Source: Tolypothrix sp. NIES-4075 (GTDB lineage Bacteria; Cyanobacteriota; Cyanobacteriia; Cyanobacteriales; Nostocaceae). Taken from it: a DNA stretch of 15,939 bases. The stretch is taken from assembly GCF_002218085.1 (NCBI RefSeq), contig NZ_BDUC01000029.1, positions 6,711 through 22,649 on the forward strand. Direction: 5' to 3'. Shown one piece after another: positions 1-5,860 of the stretch. Under the pieces are notes generated by a model. That model made no database searches. It was not told where the DNA came from and saw only the letters and a list, made by a program, of their open reading frames with translations. Position numbers and translations under genes: made by a program. Position 1 is the first letter of the stretch. Each line of letters begins with the position of its first letter.

Positions 1-24
1 GGCGTTGCATAATTAAGGGATGAA
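1..24 (+). repeat. IS1 left terminal inverted repeat
   Basis: The sequence begins GGCGTTGCATAATT and continues AAGGGATGAA; it is mirrored at 708-731 with GC instead of AA at the two central mismatches. The window starts exactly at its outer base. Confidence 0.92.
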
Positions 25-707
25 CTGTCCTAACTGTGCATCTACCCATATCCGCAAGAACGGTCATCGGCGTGGTAAACAAAACTACATTTGCCGTTCA
101 TGCGATCGCCAATTTATTGAATCATATTCAAAACGAGGATATTCCAATGAAATTAAAGAGCAATGTTTAAAAATGTATGTCAATGGAATGGGTTTTCGTG
201 CCATTGAACGCCAGACTGGAGTGAACCATAATACCGTGATGAATTGGGTAAAACTTGTGGCGGCTCCTTTACCTGATGCCCCAGAATATTCAGAAATCCC
301 TGAAATTGCCCAAGTTGATGAATTAGAGACGTTTGTCGGTAAAAAAAAACAAAATTTGGTTGTGGACAGCCGCCAACAAAGGAAAGCCAGGTATTCTAGC
401 TTGGGTTTTAGGAGACCGTAGTGCCAAGACATTTAAACGTTTGTGGAAGATTATTAAGTGTTGGAAATGTTTTTTGTATGTAACTGATGGATATCCCGTG
501 TATCCTTGTTTTATTGATGATTGCGACCATTTAGTCAAGAAAACTTACATGACACGAATTGAGGGAGAAAATACAAGATTAAGACATTATTTAGCACGGC
601 TACATCGTCGCACACTTTGTTATTCTAAATCCAAAGAAATGCTGAGTCTGTCTATTAAATTGTTACTGCACTACCTTAAGAACGGGGTTGTGCCCATCTC
701 AGCCTAA
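20..707 (+). CDS. IS1-family transposase in two overlapping frames
   Basis: The first frame (20-421) starts MNCPNC, with two CxxC pairs (CPNC near residues 3-6 and CRSC near 25-28) forming the N-terminal zinc-ribbon, followed by a helix-turn-helix (FRAIERQTGVNHNTVMNWV) and the start of the catalytic domain (QVDELETFVG, first acidic residue). The second frame (333-707) carries the rest: YVTDGYPVY (second Asp) and a C-terminal block with IEGENTRLRHYLARLHRR. Read together they give about 228 residues, normal for IS1. The frames join at a run of nine A at 341-349 followed by C. Moving from the first to the second frame needs a +1 (or -2) step, whereas classical IS1 uses -1 at A6C. One A fewer would give a single open frame. 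So this is either slippage-dependent expression, an inactivating insertion, or a homopolymer sequencing error. Confidence 0.88.
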
Positions 708-731
708 TTCATCCCGCAATTATGCAACGCC
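708..731 (-). repeat. IS1 right terminal inverted repeat
   Basis: The reverse complement reads GGCGTTGCATAATTGCGGGA and then TGAA, matching 1-24 at 22 of 24 positions. The transposase stop codon lies just inside it. Confidence 0.92.
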
Positions 732-907
732 CGATTTTGAGATAGCAAAGCTTCGTGGAATAGCCAGAGACGATATCGACCAGGAGCGTATTTACTAACA
801 TCGGGTGTCATTTGTGGTATTAAACTTTGACAGTGCAATCGCAAAGCTTCAAGTGTACTAGTTCTGACCAAACTGAATTTCTTGAAAGTCATGTTAGCGT
901 TTTTCAA
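732..907 (-). pseudogene. Hypothetical gene truncated by IS1
   Basis: An open frame runs leftwards from TTG at 907 (or the better ATG at 892, giving MTFKKFSLVRTSTLEALRLH) and passes into the IS inverted repeat, where it ends artificially at 704. About 53-58 native residues remain, ending near FHEALLSQN. The start is only 13-28 nt after the stop of the upstream gene, consistent with a minus-strand operon. I do not recognise the family. The original C-terminus should lie left of the IS, outside this window. It could also be a chance frame, but its spacing and composition favour a real gene cut by transposition. Confidence 0.5.
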
Positions 908-919
908 TTATTGCAACCA

Positions 920-1764
920 TCATTGTGTGTGAACACATTCTTGATTTCTGTTACCTTTGGTTGGTTGCTGCAATAATCGTAAAGTGGTTAGTCCTTCAAT
1001 GTACTTGAGGGCAGCATTAGCGCCTGCGACTTGAAAGAGTGCAATCGCGTTTTCCTGTTCTTCAAGGCTTGCGTTTGACTCTTTAAGAAGTTCAACTATG
1101 GCAACCGGAAGATTGATGATTTTGTTTTGGTTTGAGTCCCAATGTTCTATTGTTCCAACTAGTAGGGTTTGCTCAGACAAAGTTGGATAACCTTTTTCTG
1201 TGGCGATAAAGTGGAGTTTGGCACTAGCGCCAAACAATGGGAGTGATTGTTGAATTGCTTGTCTTAGCGCTTTCGTATTACGGGGTTTGTATTTGACTAC
1301 CACAGGATTAGTACAGGGTGGTAGTAGTGCTATTTCAGGAATTGGTAAACTTAGTTGTCCTTCTTGTTTAACCTGCGTTTTCTCAATTGAACAGTGTGGA
1401 TAAGTGATGCGAGTTGTGTAGTCACCGCTATATCGGGGATCGCCAAATACTCGTAGCTTCACAATTAGTTTGTGAGATATCCACCCTCGTCCCCTCTCTT
1501 TTCCTGACAACAGGGGTGGAATTATACTTGTTTGCCACTCAATGACGACAATGCGATCGCCTGATAAATCTTCCCTGATTTCCCGAACACACGCGCCTGG
1601 GTGTTGTTCAATAAACTTATTGACCCATTTTTTTTGCTTAGGATTAAGACGTGGTGAACGATTTTTTTACGTGCATGATAATACGATAAGTTTGTCTGAA
1701 CGGTTATGAAAAGCTCAATGGCGTGGATAGTTGAGGCAGTGGGGGCAGCAGTTGCCACCCCCAC
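920..1764 (-). pseudogene. Hypothetical gene split by a one-base frameshift
   Basis: Two minus-strand frames appear to be one gene. The 5' part starts at GTG 1764 and runs MGVATAAPTASTIHAIELF to SYYHARKK. At the run of seven A (plus-strand T 1662-1668) the coding-like sequence moves to another frame: NRSPRLNPKQKKWVNKF, IEQHPGACVREIREDLSGD and IVVIEWQTSIIPPLLSGK, and this continues without a break into the frame ending at 920. Adding one A to the run fuses them into roughly 280 residues. The downstream frame has no good start between the in-frame TAA at about 1669 and the ATG at 1510, which would otherwise give 196 residues. It lies downstream of the 142-residue membrane protein gene and upstream of the IS-truncated gene. 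Function unknown. The lesion could be a mutation, polymerase slippage at A7, or a sequencing error; a second A8 run at 1628-1635 is also a candidate site. Confidence 0.6.
1739..1764 (-). promoter_or_regulatory. mRNA hairpin covering the GTG start of the split gene
   Basis: In the minus-strand transcript GTGGGGGUGGC and GCUGCCCCCAC pair over 11 bp (two G-U pairs) around an AACU tetraloop. The GTG taken as start is the first codon of the stem. No T run follows, so it is not a simple terminator. It could limit initiation, or show that the true start is elsewhere. Confidence 0.45.
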
Positions 1765-1783
1765 AATATAATGAGTATTTGTG

Positions 1784-2212
1784 CTAACTAGCCTGTTGTA
1801 ATACCGATGAAATCACCTCGGCTGTTTGGACTGGTTGGTCTTTGAGTTGTGCCTTGATCTGCGATCGCAACCAGGATACGGGTGCATCTTTACCATGTAC
1901 TTTCTGAGCAATGTTTAAAGCTTTGGCTATCTTGCGTGCTGGGCGCAGTTGTAGCTTCTCAATGTCTATTCCTTGAAGCGAGTTATTAACAGGTGCAGTA
2001 GTTTCTGGGACAGGTGAGAAAGTACTTTTGGAATGAGCCATATCAATCACATTGGGTTGTTGCTCGTTTTCATCTTTTACGGGGTTGACCACTGGAGGTT
2101 TCTGGTGCAGTGTCGAAATGGATATGAATGTGATGAAGTCGAATGTGACGATGACGATGAACAAAAGTGCAATCGCGTCGAATAGCAGTGTCAGAAAATC
2201 CTGGGTGTCCAT
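1784..2212 (-). CDS. Small membrane-anchored protein with C-terminal helical domain
   Basis: This 142-residue protein starts MDTQDFLTLLF with one strongly hydrophobic segment at about residues 6-34, which probably anchors it in the membrane. A polar, proline-rich linker (about 38-82) follows, then a compact C-terminal domain of about 55 residues (LQLRPARKIAKALNIAQKV, then HGKDAPVSWLRSQIKAQL). The end resembles the short helical SAP/Rho-N-like domains of small plasmid proteins, but that is only a resemblance. No strong Shine-Dalgarno is visible before the ATG. It is the first gene of the minus-strand group and ends 19 nt before the called start of the next frame. No function is assigned. Confidence 0.72.
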   Translation of the reverse strand: MDTQDFLTLLFDAIALLFIVIVTFDFITFISISTLHQKPPVVNPVKDENEQQPNVIDMAHSKSTFSPVPETTAPVNNSLQGIDIEKLQLRPARKIAKALNIAQKVHGKDAPVSWLRSQIKAQLKDQPVQTAEVISSVLQQAS

Positions 2213-2589
2213 TGTGTAAATTGTTGTAGTGTTTCCTAGCGTGTAGCGAGTGCTAGGTTTTCGTTTCTCATGCCCCGTCAGGGGCAGCGATCACCTAATT
2301 TATCTTTTCATTCAGTAACCAGGGCAAACGCCTCTAAAATGCACCTACGGGATGAAAGACCGTCTCAGTAGGTTCGTGGGTTTCATAAGTGCCTTCTCAC
2401 GAGCGTAATAACTGCCTTCTGAAATTCTTTTAATTTATGCCTGCCATGGCAGTAGTAAACTGTTCGTCTGCTCTATGTAGACTACTTCTTTGCCGTCCAG
2501 CACAAAATATATTGCTGGGTAGTGTGGCAAACTTCGTTTGTCAGACAACTGCACTGATGGCAGAGCAAGAAAATCTATGAGAAAGGGGA
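2213..2589. other. Gene-free spacer rich in short hairpins
   Basis: There is no convincing gene in this 377-bp stretch. It holds several perfect or near-perfect foldbacks: CCTAGC 2235-2240 with GCTAGG 2252-2257; TGCCCC 2271-2276 with GGGGCA 2281-2286 around a 4-nt loop; the palindrome CTGCCATGGCAG 2441-2452; and TGGCAAAC 2525-2532 with GTTTGTCA 2536-2543 around TTC. The first two lie in the likely 5' leader of the gene starting at 2212; the last lies just downstream of the regulator gene ending at 2590. None is followed by a clean T run on the minus strand. Confidence 0.5.
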
Positions 2590-2811
2590 CTAATCATCTT
2601 TAAAAATCTCCTCTAGCATTAGTGGTTTACCCGCTAGTTCGGAAGCCAAATCTCTAAGCTTAAACAAAGTTTCAAACTGCCCCCGTTCCAGTTGTCCTTT
2701 TTTGGCAGCTGACAGGGTTCTCTTGTCTAACCCTGTCATCTCCTTAGCTTTTTGAATAGATAAATTTTTCTCTTCTGTCCAATAACGAGAAAGGTCAACG
2801 TATTTAGGCAT
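2590..2811 (-). CDS. Small helix-turn-helix regulator
   Basis: The 73-residue protein starts MPKYVDLSRYWTEEKNLSIQ. The stretch NLSIQKAKEMTGLDKRTLSA followed by AKKGQLERGQFETLFKLRDL has the spacing of a Cro/XRE-like helix-turn-helix, in which Gln-Lys-Ala-Lys and Asp-Lys-Arg-Thr-Leu sit in the two helices. It is probably a DNA-binding transcriptional regulator. The open frame extends upstream to 3057, but I chose ATG 2811: the extension has no regulator-like sequence, contains a HIP1 hairpin, and overlaps a good promoter for the divergent gene. The gene is divergent from the cassette starting at 3060, which suggests it controls that cassette and itself. The Shine-Dalgarno at ATG 2811 is weak. 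Confidence 0.7.
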   Translation of the reverse strand: MPKYVDLSRYWTEEKNLSIQKAKEMTGLDKRTLSAAKKGQLERGQFETLFKLRDLASELAGKPLMLEEIFKDD

Positions 2812-2930
2812 TTCAAAACCATATATTTTTTGTTCTGAACCTAATTTACGCGCTAAGAGTACAACCTTGGTACGTTGGTGCGCCAAGGATACTGAAATAT
2901 AACAATTTTTATCTCCTTTTTCCTCAATTA

Positions 2931-2958
2931 ACACGTTGACGCTTTGACACGTTAACGT
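2931..2958. promoter_or_regulatory. Candidate operator overlapping the promoter
   Basis: ACACGTTGAC (2931-2940) is repeated as ACACGTTAAC (2947-2956) with a 16-bp period. The second copy lies in the perfect 10-bp palindrome ACGTTAACGT (2949-2958), between the -35 and -10. This is where a repressor from the divergent helix-turn-helix gene could bind. Binding is inferred, not shown. Confidence 0.4.
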
Positions 2959-2963
2959 ATAAA
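2936..2963 (+). promoter_or_regulatory. Promoter for the 3060-3998 cassette
   Basis: TTGACG at 2936-2941 and TATAAA at 2958-2963 are 16 bp apart, a good sigma-70-type match on the plus strand. Transcription would start near 2970, leaving a leader of about 90 nt before 3060. Confidence 0.5.
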
Positions 2964-2978
2964 TTAAAGTGTATAACA

Positions 2979-3020
2979 AAGGCGATCGCTCCCAACCGCC
3001 AAGAAGAGTGCGATCGCCTT
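2979..3020. repeat. Inverted HIP1 pair in the cassette leader
   Basis: AAGGCGATCGC (2979-2989) and GCGATCGCCTT (3010-3020) are exact reverse complements separated by 20 nt. The cores are HIP1 octamers, which are themselves palindromes, so part of the pairing is automatic, but the flanking AAG/CTT also match. In the leader RNA this would form an 11-bp stem. Confidence 0.6.
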
Positions 3021-3059
3021 CAACGTAGTAAACCCCCATATCGGGAGATAAACACAATC

Positions 3060-3431
3060 ATGACACAATTACAAACCCTAGAAGACTCTCAAGCAATAGC
3101 CCAATTGGAACTTGAGCTGTACATAGCCCAACAATCGAATTCAACAGCACCAGAAGAAGGCGGAAATTATGAAGTACAATCTACGATCCGGGCTTTCTTA
3201 TCCAACACCGACGCAAACGCACCCGAGTTGAGCGAAACTAACCCACAGACGATTCCATGCAGAGAACCACTTAGACACTTGCTGATTGGTACACCCAAAG
3301 CCGTGACAAGTACCATTCATTACTTAAAAGTCGTTGGTTATGCGGAAGTTAGCGATTGGAGTAGACCACAGCCGACTACCAACCCAGGTGAAGTAATAAG
3401 CATTCTCAGCCGCATAATTTTAGTGCAGTAG
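3060..3431 (+). CDS. Conserved hypothetical, first gene of a three-gene cassette
   Basis: The 123-residue protein is soluble. The N-terminal third is a low-complexity acidic/Gln-rich stretch (ELELYIAQQSNSTAPEEGG). The C-terminal half is better ordered: REPLRHLLIGTPKAVTSTIH, LKVVGYAEVSDWSRPQPT and PNPGEV-like NPGEVISILSRIIL. I have the impression that this C-terminal block recurs in small cyanobacterial hypotheticals, but no function is known to me. GGGAG at 3043-3047 is a possible Shine-Dalgarno at a rather long 12-nt spacing. The gene is divergent from the helix-turn-helix regulator and 17 nt upstream of the next gene, so it is probably co-transcribed and controlled by that regulator. Confidence 0.75.
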   Translation: MTQLQTLEDSQAIAQLELELYIAQQSNSTAPEEGGNYEVQSTIRAFLSNTDANAPELSETNPQTIPCREPLRHLLIGTPKAVTSTIHYLKVVGYAEVSDWSRPQPTTNPGEVISILSRIILVQ

Positions 3432-3448
3432 GGACAAAATACTTCTGT

Positions 3449-3778
3449 ATGAGTTTAATTGACCGCGAACTAACTCTCGACACCAGACACATTGCCAAGC
3501 ATCTTCCAAATACTCCCCAATCCTCACAGTTGCTAAAATCTGAAGGTAGCGCTCATTTATTTAATGATGAAACCACAATGGTCATGGTTACTCAAGCAAT
3601 CATGGCACAGGGGGAGTTTACAGGAGTTGTTCGCGGGCATGAGCGCTATGGACTATACTTTGACGAACCGATTGGATATCGTCTCAGTATCGATGGCAGC
3701 AGAATTGCACTTTCCTACGGCGAAATGAAAGTAAAAGGAAACAAATACCATGTCATCCCCCGTACAAAACCTAGCTGA
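3449..3778 (+). CDS. DUF6972-like hypothetical protein
   Basis: The 109-residue protein starts MSLIDRELTLDTRHIAKHLP. Recognisable blocks are HIAKHLPNTPQSSQLLKSEG, SAHLFNDETTMVMVTQAIM, GEFTGVVRGHERYGLYFDEP and a YHVIPRTKPS end. It resembles what I recall as DUF6972, found in cyanobacteria and sometimes near toxin-like proteins, with Asn-Asp-Glu and Arg-Gly-x-Glu-Arg-Tyr positions conserved; this is recall, not a search. It overlaps the next gene by 29 nt, which indicates translational coupling. The role is unknown; a small immunity- or RNase-related protein is one possibility. Confidence 0.72.
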   Translation: MSLIDRELTLDTRHIAKHLPNTPQSSQLLKSEGSAHLFNDETTMVMVTQAIMAQGEFTGVVRGHERYGLYFDEPIGYRLSIDGSRIALSYGEMKVKGNKYHVIPRTKPS

Positions 3779-3998
3779 TAACTGGGAGTTTACAGAGCTA
3801 TGGGTAGACCCCACTGCTTCACCTCCCTACGTTCTTATTCTTCTGGGAGATAATTCTGGCATTAGCTCTGTTTATGACCCAAGCCAAAGTTATCAACTAG
3901 TGTTTAAGAGCAACACTTACGAAGAGGCAAAACTCTGGTTGCTTGAAGACGAATATGAGCGAGTCGAAGGAAGACTACCAGCTTCAGTGCCAGCTTAA
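3750..3998 (+). CDS. Conserved hypothetical, third gene of the cassette
   Basis: The 82-residue acidic protein starts MSSPVQNLADNWEFTELWVD. It has a short aromatic-rich N-terminus, a hydrophobic strand (PYVLILLGDN), a YDPSQSYQLVFKSNTYEEAK block and an acidic helix ending WLLEDEYERVEGRLPASVPA. Its start lies inside the preceding gene in another frame (29-nt overlap), so the two are very likely translated together and may form a protein pair. A rho-independent terminator follows 45 nt later and closes the unit. I do not recognise a function. Confidence 0.75.
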   Translation: MSSPVQNLADNWEFTELWVDPTASPPYVLILLGDNSGISSVYDPSQSYQLVFKSNTYEEAKLWLLEDEYERVEGRLPASVPA

Positions 3999-4042
3999 GC
4001 ATTTCATCTAGAATTTTCCGTAATTACTCAAATTTTTTACGC

Positions 4043-4065
4043 CTCCCCCACGCGGGAGTTTTTTT
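4043..4065 (+). terminator. Rho-independent terminator of the 3060-3998 cassette
   Basis: CTCCC (4043-4047) pairs with GGGAG (4054-4058) across a 6-nt loop, followed directly by seven T (4059-4065). It sits 45 nt after the last stop codon. Confidence 0.82.
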
Positions 4066-4439
4066 ATTGAACTTATTGCCACTCAACATAAGGACTTCTT
4101 GTTACTTACATCCACTATAGGACTCCTATTTTATTTTTGAAAAAGATTACGACAGAATACAGAGGAGTACATCGGTCTACCAGTGAACAATCATAAATCA
4201 GTATCTACAAACCGCAACAGTCACAACAAGAGTGGCAACCGCAATGCTCCAAGAGGCAGATGTCCTTGATGCGATCGCAAGTCTTGTTTTGTTTCCGCAC
4301 TTATCGCACACAAAACTTGACATAGAATGTCGTGCGATCACAGTCGCCGCTGCCTTAAAAAAAGCCTTAATCTTGGGCGCAAATACTGATGGGTTGGTCA
4401 TTTCCCTGACTTTTCACCTGCTACAAAACTAAGGGGATT
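4066..4439. other. Gene-free decayed stretch
   Basis: Overlapping short frames on both strands (plus 4232-4432, minus 4198-4401) have no recognisable domain and no good ribosome site. The stretch includes one HIP1 site near 4270. I see no RNA gene or terminator. It is best read as decayed sequence left of the IS1 remnant. Confidence 0.45.
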
Positions 4440-4507
4440 GTGCAGGATGACTTTAATACCTGGACAAAAACACCACTCACTTTTGCTGATGTACGCAAAG
4501 AAATTGA
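4440..4507 (+). pseudogene. Possible gene relic cut off at the IS1 remnant
   Basis: In one plus-strand frame the 68 bp before the IS1 remnant read VQDDFNTWTKTPLTFADVRK EIE, which looks like real protein rather than chance translation. The similarity to coding sequence stops exactly where IS1 sequence begins at 4508. There is no start; upstream the frame can be followed to about 4419 before a stop at 4407-4409. It may be the end of a gene fragment brought in or cut by the insertion. Low confidence, based on composition only. Confidence 0.28.
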
Positions 4508-4599
4508 AAATGTAGTTTTGCTTACCACAACGATACTCGTTTTTACGGATGTGATTAGATGAACAATCAGGACAGTTCATCCCTTTATTATGCAACGCT
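4508..4599 (-). mobile_element. 92-bp remnant of a second IS1-family element
   Basis: Read on the minus strand, the stretch begins AGCGTTGCATAATAAAGGGA, a variant of the inverted repeat at 1-24, and continues into the transposase start MNCPDCSSNHIRKNEYRCGK. It breaks off after QNYI, where homology to the element at 1-731 ends. The protein sequence differs from the first copy (CPDCSSNHIRKNEYRCG against CPNCASTHIRKNGHRRG), so it came from a related but distinct IS1. Only the left end is left; the rest is deleted. Confidence 0.85.
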
Positions 4600-4669
4600 A
4601 CAGTTACTTGCTGCCCCTAAGTTGGTATTTTTTTATGAGTTGGACGAGCCTTGATGAAAAAAGTGCTTT
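4600..4669. other. Short spacer after the rep stop codon
   Basis: Seventy bp between the IS1 remnant and rep. AAAAAG and CTTTTT at about 4659-4672 form an AT-only inverted repeat that could weakly terminate rep transcription, but it is too poor to call as a terminator. Confidence 0.3.
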
Positions 4670-5749
4670 TTAATTACAACGTAATTTTTGAGAATTGATT
4701 TGAAACTCGATACTGGCAATCTTCCGCTTTCCAGGTATCTCTTGAGCATCTAAAATATACCCCTCAGTTTGCAATTCTTCTATTGTTCGCCATAAAATTT
4801 GGCTGCTCCTAGACGGATTACTGCCCAACAAATCTAGATTCTTCAAAAGATATTGTTTAGAAATGTGTAGATATTGTCCATCAATTAGCTTATCCCATTT
4901 CATTCGGCTAGCAAGATAAACTAGGAGTTTCATCTTGTAATCATGCTTGGCATTATTCCCTTGCTTTTGCTTAGTGTCAATGCTGTTTGAAAACAAAACA
5001 TAGTCACCCGTCCGTTCTGGTCCTTCAAAGAATTCCAGTGCTACCGTGTAAGCATCTGCCAATTCATAAGTATAATCGGCAGCCTTTGCTAAATCAAAGT
5101 CTCGCGGCAGATTATCGATTTCGTAATCTCGGATGCGAAGAATACTTTTAACGATCACCTTCGCTCCCATTGTGTTACCTTTTTTCAAAGATTTGGCGAA
5201 CACGAGTTCTGTTCTGTGAAGGGTAACTAAGTCTTGGTTAAGTTGCGATCGCAATCTGGCAGTGAAAGTACCTTTTTGAGTACGAGTATAACCCAAGCTC
5301 TCCAACAAATCGTTAGACCGAAAATAAACTAGAGGACCGTTACCCTGCTCTCGCGCTTTCTTATACAGGGATAACACAATCGCAACTTGCCTGGGATTTA
5401 AAAAGGTAAGCAGTGCCACAAACAAACGCTGAATGCGACGGTCTTGGATCTTCTCTAATCCTTTGCTAATTCCTTCGTCTGTACAAGCTTTTAAATCGAA
5501 ATTAGCATACTGCTCTTTTATTTCTTCCCACTGTTCTTCTGAAAGTTCGTCCAATCTAACACGACGGGTAAGAGCAACTTCGCTGTTGTCTTTGGAATTA
5601 GCGGCAACCCGTATTTCCAAGAAATAACCATCTGCGTCCATTTGAAAAATAGGCAGTTGGACATCAGGGTTTTTGATAGCAGCAGCTGCTCTAGGCAATA
5701 TCATCAGCAACTGTCCATCAACTGGGAAAACAGTGTCTTTTTCGCTCAC
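4670..5749 (-). CDS. Iteron-plasmid replication initiator (Rep-like)
   Basis: The 359-residue soluble protein is probably the initiator that binds the adjacent iterons and starts plasmid replication. The clearest evidence is position: it is transcribed away from seven 18-bp iterons lying 100-415 bp upstream. The protein has an acidic N-terminal part (about 1-105), then two winged-helix-like regions: roughly 138-190 (YFRSNDLLESLGYTRTQKGT, then a basic helix) and about 290-350 (HISKQYLLKNLDLLGSNPSR, ILWRTIEELQTEGYILDA). Two winged helices are typical of RepA/RepE-type initiators. The start is GTG 5749, preceded by AGGAAG at 5-nt spacing; the overlapping ATG reads directly into TGA. The start codon lies in an iteron-like ATATGTGAG, which fits autoregulation. 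I do not recognise an exact family member, so the name rests mainly on context. Confidence 0.75.
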   Translation of the reverse strand: MSEKDTVFPVDGQLLMILPRAAAAIKNPDVQLPIFQMDADGYFLEIRVAANSKDNSEVALTRRVRLDELSEEQWEEIKEQYANFDLKACTDEGISKGLEKIQDRRIQRLFVALLTFLNPRQVAIVLSLYKKAREQGNGPLVYFRSNDLLESLGYTRTQKGTFTARLRSQLNQDLVTLHRTELVFAKSLKKGNTMGAKVIVKSILRIRDYEIDNLPRDFDLAKAADYTYELADAYTVALEFFEGPERTGDYVLFSNSIDTKQKQGNNAKHDYKMKLLVYLASRMKWDKLIDGQYLHISKQYLLKNLDLLGSNPSRSSQILWRTIEELQTEGYILDAQEIPGKRKIASIEFQINSQKLRCN

Positions 5750-5828
5750 ATATACTTCCTAATATATTGCCATTTCGACAAATATTACCAGGTAATGTGT
5801 TGCTATGTTCAAGACGAACTCACATATG
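5744..5828 (-). promoter_or_regulatory. rep promoter-operator region
   Basis: Between the rep start and the first iteron there are two part-iterons in inverted orientation: ATATGTGAGC covering the GTG start (about 5745-5754) and CATATGTGAGT (5818-5828). Between them is a 13-bp palindrome ATTACCAGGTAAT (5784-5796). On the minus strand TTGAAC followed 19 bp later by TAATAT is a possible weak promoter passing through that palindrome. This layout fits repression of rep by its own dimers. Confidence 0.5.
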
Positions 5829-5860
5829 TTTGTTTAGATTTGTTACAAACGTATGTGAGT
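5818..5860. repeat. 16-bp inverted repeat joining an inverted part-iteron and iteron 1
   Basis: ACTCACATATGTTTGT (5818-5833) and ACAAACGTATGTGAGT (5845-5860) are reverse complements with one mismatch, around an 11-bp spacer. The right arm contains the first 10 bases of iteron 1. It is the longest dyad near rep and a natural operator for an initiator dimer. Confidence 0.8.

Larger units (their letters stand above)
1..731 (+). mobile_element. IS1-family insertion sequence
   Basis: The element is bounded by 24-bp terminal inverted repeats at 1-24 and 708-731 that differ at only two positions; both outer ends read GGCGTTGCATAATT. It carries one transposase reading frame split in two (20-421 and 333-707), the layout of IS1. 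The size of 731 bp is slightly under the usual IS1 length of about 740-770 bp. The right flank begins CGATTTTGA at 732; the left flank, and so any 8-9 bp target duplication, lies outside the window. The element has interrupted the 3' end of the minus-strand gene at 732-907. Confidence 0.93.

Noticed and set aside
2812..3057. N-terminal extension of the helix-turn-helix regulator to 155 residues
   Set aside because: The extension contains an inverted HIP1 pair and overlaps a good promoter for the divergent gene; the compact regulator starts naturally at ATG 2811.
4198..4432. Two overlapping frames of about 66 codons on opposite strands
   Set aside because: Neither has a ribosome site or recognisable fold; one CxxC pair in the minus frame is not enough to call a zinc-binding protein.
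4655..4675. AT-only inverted repeat as a rep terminator
   Set aside because: The stem has only A-T pairs apart from one G-C pair on each side, too weak to call as a rho-independent terminator.
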